A program made the translations under genes and the position numbers. A stretch of DNA of 9,179 nt from UBA3775 sp964572955 (GTDB lineage Bacteria; Bacillota; Clostridia; Lachnospirales; Lachnospiraceae), in the NCBI GenBank assembly GCA_964572955.1, contig CAZNGY010000060.1, forward strand, positions 1 through 9,179, given 5' to 3'. Positions 5,917 to 9,179 of the stretch are shown here, one piece after another (the first letter of the stretch is position 1; each line of letters begins with the position of its first letter). The notes below the pieces were generated by a model. That model saw only the letters and a list, made by a program, of their open reading frames with translations, made no database searches and was not told the origin of the DNA.

Positions 5917-6477
5917 TCAGTCGCCCAGCATCTCCATCATGGTTTCTTTTTCATATTCCGTAAGTGGGGAAATAAAACCTGCTTCTTCCAATTTTTTACA
6001 TACAATATCCAAATTTTCCACGCTTTCCGATGTAAGGGTATGGAAATGATATCCCGAAGTCACTCCTGACAATGGTGTTGATTTTCCACTGTCAATACGT
6101 TCCTTAAATTTATCTGCATCTCTTCGACACTTTACTCCAAGACTTGCCCTTATTATCCCATATGTTTTATGGTTTACGATCACCTCATCAACTTCAGCTC
6201 CGTTATCGACCATTATATAAAGTTCCTCTAGAAGTCTTTCTTCGGTATGATATACTTTCACCATTCTTTTATAGCGGTGTCCCCTTGGCATTCTCTCAAG
6301 TACGTAGCCTCTTGCGGTTGATATAATTCCAAACCCGCTGTTTTTAAGGGCATTTATGTCTGATACAATAATCTGCCTGCTTACTCCCGTAAGTTCTCCG
6401 AGTTTTGTACCTGATACCGGTTTATCTGAATTTCTAAGTATATCTGCTATCTTTTTTCTTCTTTCAGCACACTCCAT
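5917..6477 (-). CDS. niaR: Niacin/NAD-responsive transcriptional repressor (HTH_11 + 3H domain, NiaR/NadR type)
   Basis: This is a cytoplasmic DNA-binding repressor. In Firmicutes the family (B. subtilis NadR, formerly YrxA; T. maritima NiaR) represses NAD biosynthesis or niacin uptake genes when nicotinic acid is plentiful. With the chosen start it has 186 residues. Residues 5-62 form a winged helix (helix-turn-helix near VSGTKLGELTGVSRQIIVSD, wing STARGYVL). Residues about 73-180 form the 3H ligand domain with its metal-binding histidines visible at VYHTEE (H77), VNHKTYG (H103) and GYHFHTL (H144, H146). The longest frame starts at 6501, but that ATG lacks a ribosome site. GGGGAAG at 6482-6488 fits the ATG at 6477, giving MECAERRKK, the usual family N-terminus. 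No nad or niacin transporter gene lies in the window, so its targets are elsewhere. It is divergent from aroE. Confidence 0.9.
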   Translation of the reverse strand: MECAERRKKIADILRNSDKPVSGTKLGELTGVSRQIIVSDINALKNSGFGIISTARGYVLERMPRGHRYKRMVKVYHTEERLLEELYIMVDNGAEVDEVIVNHKTYGIIRASLGVKCRRDADKFKERIDSGKSTPLSGVTSGYHFHTLTSESVENLDIVCKKLEEAGFISPLTEYEKETMMEMLGD

Positions 6478-6481
6478 AACA

Positions 6482-6488
6482 CTTCCCC
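6482..6488 (-). promoter_or_regulatory. Ribosome binding site deciding the repressor start
   Basis: GGGGAAG lies 4 nt before the ATG at 6477. The alternative ATG at 6501 has only GCGCTGCTTTA before it, with no Shine-Dalgarno match. Confidence 0.7.
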
Positions 6489-6554
6489 GTTTCTGCCGCA
6501 TTAAAGCAGCGCTTATTCTGCATACGCCGACTCTTCCTGCCGCTACATATTTTT

Positions 6555-6582
6555 ATTGTATCACTAATGTTTTGTTTTTCAA
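6555..6582 (-). promoter_or_regulatory. Promoter of the niacin repressor gene (TTGAAA - 16 bp - TACAAT)
   Basis: On the minus strand the -35 TTGAAA is at 6577-6582 and the -10 TACAAT at 6555-6560, with a 16-bp spacer. Initiation is expected near 6548, giving a leader of about 70 nt before the ATG at 6477. Confidence 0.7.
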
Positions 6583-6590
6583 GCTGTTAA

Positions 6591-6722
6591 GTTAAATCGT
6601 AAAAAGTACACACTATCCATAACAATACCTAATCTTTATAATTGATTTTTCCGAATACATAATCTAAAATAAATCCGGATTGTGATGATACATCCGTCAG
6701 TTTTTATGCTTTACGGTTAAAC
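6591..6722. repeat. Imperfect inverted motif pair in the niaR-aroE divergent spacer
   Basis: GTTAAATCGTAAA (plus, 6591-6603) and GTTTAACCGTAAA (minus, 6722-6710) match at 11 of 13 positions in opposite orientation. One lies just upstream of the repressor -35, the other in the aroE leader. They could be a regulator's operator pair or chance in AT-rich DNA. Confidence 0.25.
6642..6670 (+). promoter_or_regulatory. Candidate aroE promoter (TTGATT - 17 bp - TAAAAT)
   Basis: On the plus strand the -35 TTGATT is at 6642-6647 and the -10 TAAAAT at 6665-6670, with a 17-bp spacer. A start near 6677 would give a leader of about 90 nt. That leader opens with a small hairpin, CGGAT/ATCCG (6676-6696). Confidence 0.55.
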
Positions 6723-6768
6723 ATTAATCAATTCATCACAAATTATTTTACGAAAGCGAGATTAATTA

Positions 6769-7536
6769 ATGAAAAGATACGGACTTATAGGCGGCAGATT
6801 AGGTCACAGCTATTCCAAAATAATACACGAAAAAATTGCCGGCTATACATATGATCTCATTCCACTTTCATCAGAGGAATTCACTCCTTTTATGGAATCT
6901 GCCGATTTTGAAGCCATAAACGTAACCATTCCGTACAAAAGACAGGTTATTCCATATCTTTATGCCATGGACGAAGCTGCCACTTCAATAGGTGCTGTAA
7001 ATACCATTGTTAACAGAGACGGAAAACTTTACGGATACAATACCGATTATTATGGTTTTTTATACACATTGAGAAAAAACAATATAGAAATAAAAAATAA
7101 AAAGGTTCTCATAATAGGAAACGGCGGCGCCGCACAGGCAGTAATCGCTGCCGTTAATTCATTAAACCCATCTTCTCTTTTTATTGTAAAATATAAAGTC
7201 GAAGCGGGCACGATAACATATAAAGAGGCTGCTTCATACCACTCTGATGCGGATGTAATCATAAACACTTCGCCTGTGGGAATGTTTCCTAACGTGAATG
7301 ACTCTCCGATAGATCTTTCTCCTTACCAAAATCTTTCTGCCGTCGTTGACATCATATACAATCCTGCCGTCACAAAACTTCTTGAACAGGCATCATCTAA
7401 AGGAATCAAAGCCGTCAACGGCCTTGAAATGCTTGTTTCTCAGGCAGTTTACGCATGTGAGCACTTTCTTGACAAAAAATTGGATGAGACTCTCATAGAT
7501 AAAGTTTATCAGGACATTTCTGAAGCACTTTCTTAA
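6769..7536 (+). CDS. aroE: Shikimate dehydrogenase, compact form
   Basis: It reduces 3-dehydroshikimate to shikimate with NADPH in the common aromatic pathway, in the cytoplasm. Of 255 residues, the N-terminal substrate domain shows GHSYSKIIH (12-20, shikimate-binding Ser14 and Ser16), NVTIPYK (51-57, catalytic Lys57), IGAVNTIV (74-81) and GYNTD (89-93, catalytic Asp93). The Rossmann part shows LIIGNGGAAQA (114-124), INTSPVGM (165-172), DIIYNP (194-199) and NGLEMLVSQA (217-226, Gln225). The family is usually about 270-290 residues. The missing residues include the stretch after the second Rossmann strand, where the NRT-type NADP-phosphate motif is replaced by VKYKVEAG (140-147). The start has a weak purine stretch, AAAGCGAG. 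It is the only plus-strand gene, divergent from the niacin repressor and convergent with the SGNH hydrolase. No other aro gene is in the window. A related quinate/shikimate dehydrogenase is the alternative. Confidence 0.9.
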   Translation: MKRYGLIGGRLGHSYSKIIHEKIAGYTYDLIPLSSEEFTPFMESADFEAINVTIPYKRQVIPYLYAMDEAATSIGAVNTIVNRDGKLYGYNTDYYGFLYTLRKNNIEIKNKKVLIIGNGGAAQAVIAAVNSLNPSSLFIVKYKVEAGTITYKEAASYHSDADVIINTSPVGMFPNVNDSPIDLSPYQNLSAVVDIIYNPAVTKLLEQASSKGIKAVNGLEMLVSQAVYACEHFLDKKLDETLIDKVYQDISEALS

Positions 7537-8684
7537 AATCTGTCAAGAGGAACTTCTTCTGCCATCTTTTTATATGCTGCTTCGCTCGGATGAAGATGAT
7601 CTCCACTGTCCATTCCCTGACCAAAACCGGAATGATCATTTTCATCTCTTACAGCACGGTCAAAATCAATACATCCGTCAAATCCCTCATATTTTCTCAG
7701 CCATTCATTAAACTCATTTCGTATTTTTTCCCTGAACGGAGCATATGTTCTCCATCCGTTTATCGGAAGAAGTGTTCCTGACCATACTTTCATTCCCTTT
7801 TTCTTTGCATGTTTCAGATATATTTCCTTTACACCCTCTGTCATTTCCTCTGTCGTCGGCATATCTGACCATGGTCTGAATTTATTTACTTCCGTTCCGA
7901 CCGGATGAATTATATCATTTATCCCATGCTGAATTATGACCGTATCAGCTCCCGCAGTTTCCGTTTCAATTACAAAACGCCTGCTTCCTTTAAGACCGTA
8001 TGCCGCATAGGTTATGTTGTCATACTCTCTTAAAATCCGTGTCCCGCTTACAGCTCGTCTTACTATTGAAAAGTTTCTGTATCCCTCTTCATATGCTCTC
8101 TTTTTAAGATAGTCCGGCCATGACTGTGCAGTTATGGAATCACCATAACATATAATCGCCCTGTTTTCTTCTTTTGTATGTATATCAACAGTATTAAGAA
8201 AATAAAACCAATTTGTCTTTCTGCTGAGTTTTTCAGGCAATTCACCGCATGACACATGATTTCCGTAGGAAAAATATCCTTCCGACATCGGTCCGGACAC
8301 ATAAACTCCGGCGTTCATCTGAGTGTAGTCTTCAAGATATAAACTTATACTTACGGTTTGACCTGACTCCAAAACGAAGTCTGTTTCATCACTTACAATC
8401 TCACATCCGGGTTTTATACTTACAAAACTCTTTCCTGAAAATGTTATTTCCTTTTCCGTTCCAGTATCAATTTTATCAGCACCGCAGCTTATGGCTGCCA
8501 CAGCCCTGCTTATCGTAACAGTTTCAGTACCTGTAATATTGGATAAATGTATTCTTATTCCATCTCCGTCAAAAGCTGAAAACACAGGGTATCTTAGCGT
8601 CAGGTTCTTTGAATACATTGCTTCTTTCTGATTTGTTATTGATGTAGCGTTTCCCCAACATGCCACCCATTTGGTATATGTCAT
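7533..8684 (-). CDS. SGNH/GDSL-type hydrolase with N-terminal beta domain
   Basis: This serine esterase is probably a carbohydrate deacetylase. With the chosen start it has 383 residues. Residues about 25-130 are strand-rich and resemble the beta-sandwich ahead of the SGNH domain in CE2-like acetylxylan esterases. Residues 176-380 are the SGNH domain: CYGDSITA (179-186, nucleophile Ser183), SGTRI (213-217, block II Gly214), QHGINDI (252-258, Asn256) and GDHLHPS (361-367, catalytic Asp362 and His365). There is no signal peptide, so it is probably cytoplasmic, acting on imported oligosaccharides or small esters (inference). The longest frame starts with TTG at 8711, but AGAGG (8691-8695) is spaced for the ATG at 8684 (MTYTKWVACWGNA), which is preferred. 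Its stop overlaps the aroE stop. The terminator just upstream leaves little room for a promoter. Confidence 0.88.
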   Translation of the reverse strand: MTYTKWVACWGNATSITNQKEAMYSKNLTLRYPVFSAFDGDGIRIHLSNITGTETVTISRAVAAISCGADKIDTGTEKEITFSGKSFVSIKPGCEIVSDETDFVLESGQTVSISLYLEDYTQMNAGVYVSGPMSEGYFSYGNHVSCGELPEKLSRKTNWFYFLNTVDIHTKEENRAIICYGDSITAQSWPDYLKKRAYEEGYRNFSIVRRAVSGTRILREYDNITYAAYGLKGSRRFVIETETAGADTVIIQHGINDIIHPVGTEVNKFRPWSDMPTTEEMTEGVKEIYLKHAKKKGMKVWSGTLLPINGWRTYAPFREKIRNEFNEWLRKYEGFDGCIDFDRAVRDENDHSGFGQGMDSGDHLHPSEAAYKKMAEEVPLDRF

Positions 8685-8690
8685 CTTATT

Positions 8691-8695
8691 CCTCT
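8691..8695 (-). promoter_or_regulatory. Ribosome binding site deciding the SGNH hydrolase start
   Basis: AGAGG lies 6 nt before the ATG at 8684. It falls inside the longer TTG-started frame, which has no comparable site. Confidence 0.65.
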
Positions 8696-8715
8696 TTTCC
8701 AAATGTTTCAAACCT

Positions 8716-8762
8716 AAAAAATCCCGGTCACATCCTCTTATGAAAATGTGCCGGGACTTTTT
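8716..8762. terminator. Bidirectional rho-independent terminator after efp
   Basis: TCCCGG (8722-8727), a one-base bulge and CACAT (8729-8733) pair with ATGTG (8746-8750) and CCGGGA (8751-8756), an 11-bp stem with a 12-nt loop. On the minus strand it is followed by TTTTTT (8721-8716), ideal for ending the efp transcript. On the plus strand CTTTTT follows. It lies between efp and the SGNH hydrolase. Confidence 0.9.
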
Positions 8763-8779
8763 CCGGTTGTATTATATCT

Positions 8780-9179
8780 TTATACTCTCTTAAGATACTC
8801 ACCTGTTCTTGTATCAATCTGGATTACTTCACCCTGATTTACAAAAAGAGGTACATTAACCTGAGCACCTGTCTCAACAATAGCCGGCTTTGTAGCACCT
8901 GTTGCTGTGTCACCCTTAAATCCAGGCTCTGTATCGATAATCTCAAGCTCAACGAATAATGGTGGCTCTACTGAGAAAATCTGTCCTGCATGAGACATCA
9001 TCTTAACCATTTCATTTTCCTTTACAAACTTAAGAGCATCACCAATCTGATCCTGTGTAAGAGCAATCTGGTCAAATGTTTCTGTGTTCATAAAGTTGTA
9101 GAAATCGCCGTCATTGTAAAGATACTGCATTTCTGTTCTCTCAATATGTGCCTGTGGGAATTTTTCAGTTGGTCTGAAA
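8780..9179 (-). CDS. efp: Elongation factor P, C-terminal part (N-terminus beyond window)
   Basis: EF-P binds the ribosome between the P and E sites and rescues stalling at polyproline stretches. The visible 132 residues carry the middle and C-terminal OB-type domains. The frame runs open to the right edge, beginning FRPTEKFPQAHIERTEMQYL, so the Met encoded at 9130 is internal and not the start. Conserved segments include QYLYNDGDFYNFMN and QIALTQDQIGDAL. The C-terminal part has LFVNQGEVIQIDTRTGEYLKRV, the usual family ending (DTRTGEYLxRV). The N-terminal KOW-like domain, with the loop residue that is modified in some bacteria, is missing. A strong terminator follows 18 nt after the stop. Confidence 0.96.
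   Translation of the reverse strand, partial: FRPTEKFPQAHIERTEMQYLYNDGDFYNFMNTETFDQIALTQDQIGDALKFVKENEMVKMMSHAGQIFSVEPPLFVELEIIDTEPGFKGDTATGATKPAIVETGAQVNVPLFVNQGEVIQIDTRTGEYLKRV

Noticed and set aside
7050..7268. Minus-strand open frame inside aroE
   Set aside because: It is antisense to the Rossmann-domain coding sequence, with no motif or ribosome site.
8780..9130. EF-P starting at the ATG at 9130
   Set aside because: The frame continues upstream to the window edge with conserved EF-P sequence (FRPTEKFPQAHIERTE), so this Met is internal.

Overview
The window looks like ordinary chromosome from a low-to-mid GC, Gram-positive anaerobe of the Clostridia, most probably a Lachnospiraceae relative (Butyrivibrio/Roseburia/Coprococcus type). 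This rests on strong GGAGG ribosome binding sites, AT-rich promoters and spacers, a NiaR-type niacin repressor, a clostridial EF-P sequence and GT2-GtrA fusions. The placement is inference from protein style; no rRNA or other taxonomic marker is present. No mobile element, CRISPR array, tRNA or rRNA was seen.

Layout from left to right. Positions 1-480 (minus) hold the N-terminal 160 residues of an O-acetylhomoserine sulfhydrylase (MetY), cut by the window edge. It has a near-consensus promoter at 578-606 and a roughly 90-nt leader. Positions 690-3915 (minus) are a tight three-gene unit read in this order: a membrane-anchored phosphodiester glycosidase (NAGPA family), an unrecognised 501-residue single-pass membrane protein, and a NodB-type polysaccharide deacetylase without a signal peptide. 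Positions 4084-5736 (minus) hold a two-gene unit just upstream: a PAP2 lipid phosphatase, then a GT2 glycosyltransferase fused to a GtrA membrane domain. No minus-direction terminator is visible between the two units, so all five genes may be cotranscribed. Together they suggest lipid-linked sugar transfer (GT2-GtrA), recycling of the lipid carrier or another lipid phosphate (PAP2), and trimming of a surface glycan (glycosidase, deacetylase).

Positions 5917-6477 (minus) hold a niacin/NAD-responsive repressor (HTH plus 3H domain). It is divergent from a compact shikimate dehydrogenase, aroE (6769-7536, plus), and recognisable promoters face both ways in the 291-bp spacer. aroE converges on an SGNH/GDSL hydrolase (7533-8684, minus), and the two stop codons share a TTAA. 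Upstream of the hydrolase lie a bidirectional rho-independent terminator (8716-8762) and the C-terminal two thirds of elongation factor P (8780-9179, minus), which is cut by the right edge.

For three genes (PAP2, the niacin repressor and the SGNH hydrolase) the longest open frame starts too early. A Shine-Dalgarno sequence places the likely start 6 to 9 codons downstream. The items most worth a second look are the five-gene envelope cluster with its uncharacterised membrane protein and unexported deacetylase, the layered repeats around the metY promoter, the shortened cofactor loop of AroE, and the lack of promoter space for the SGNH hydrolase.
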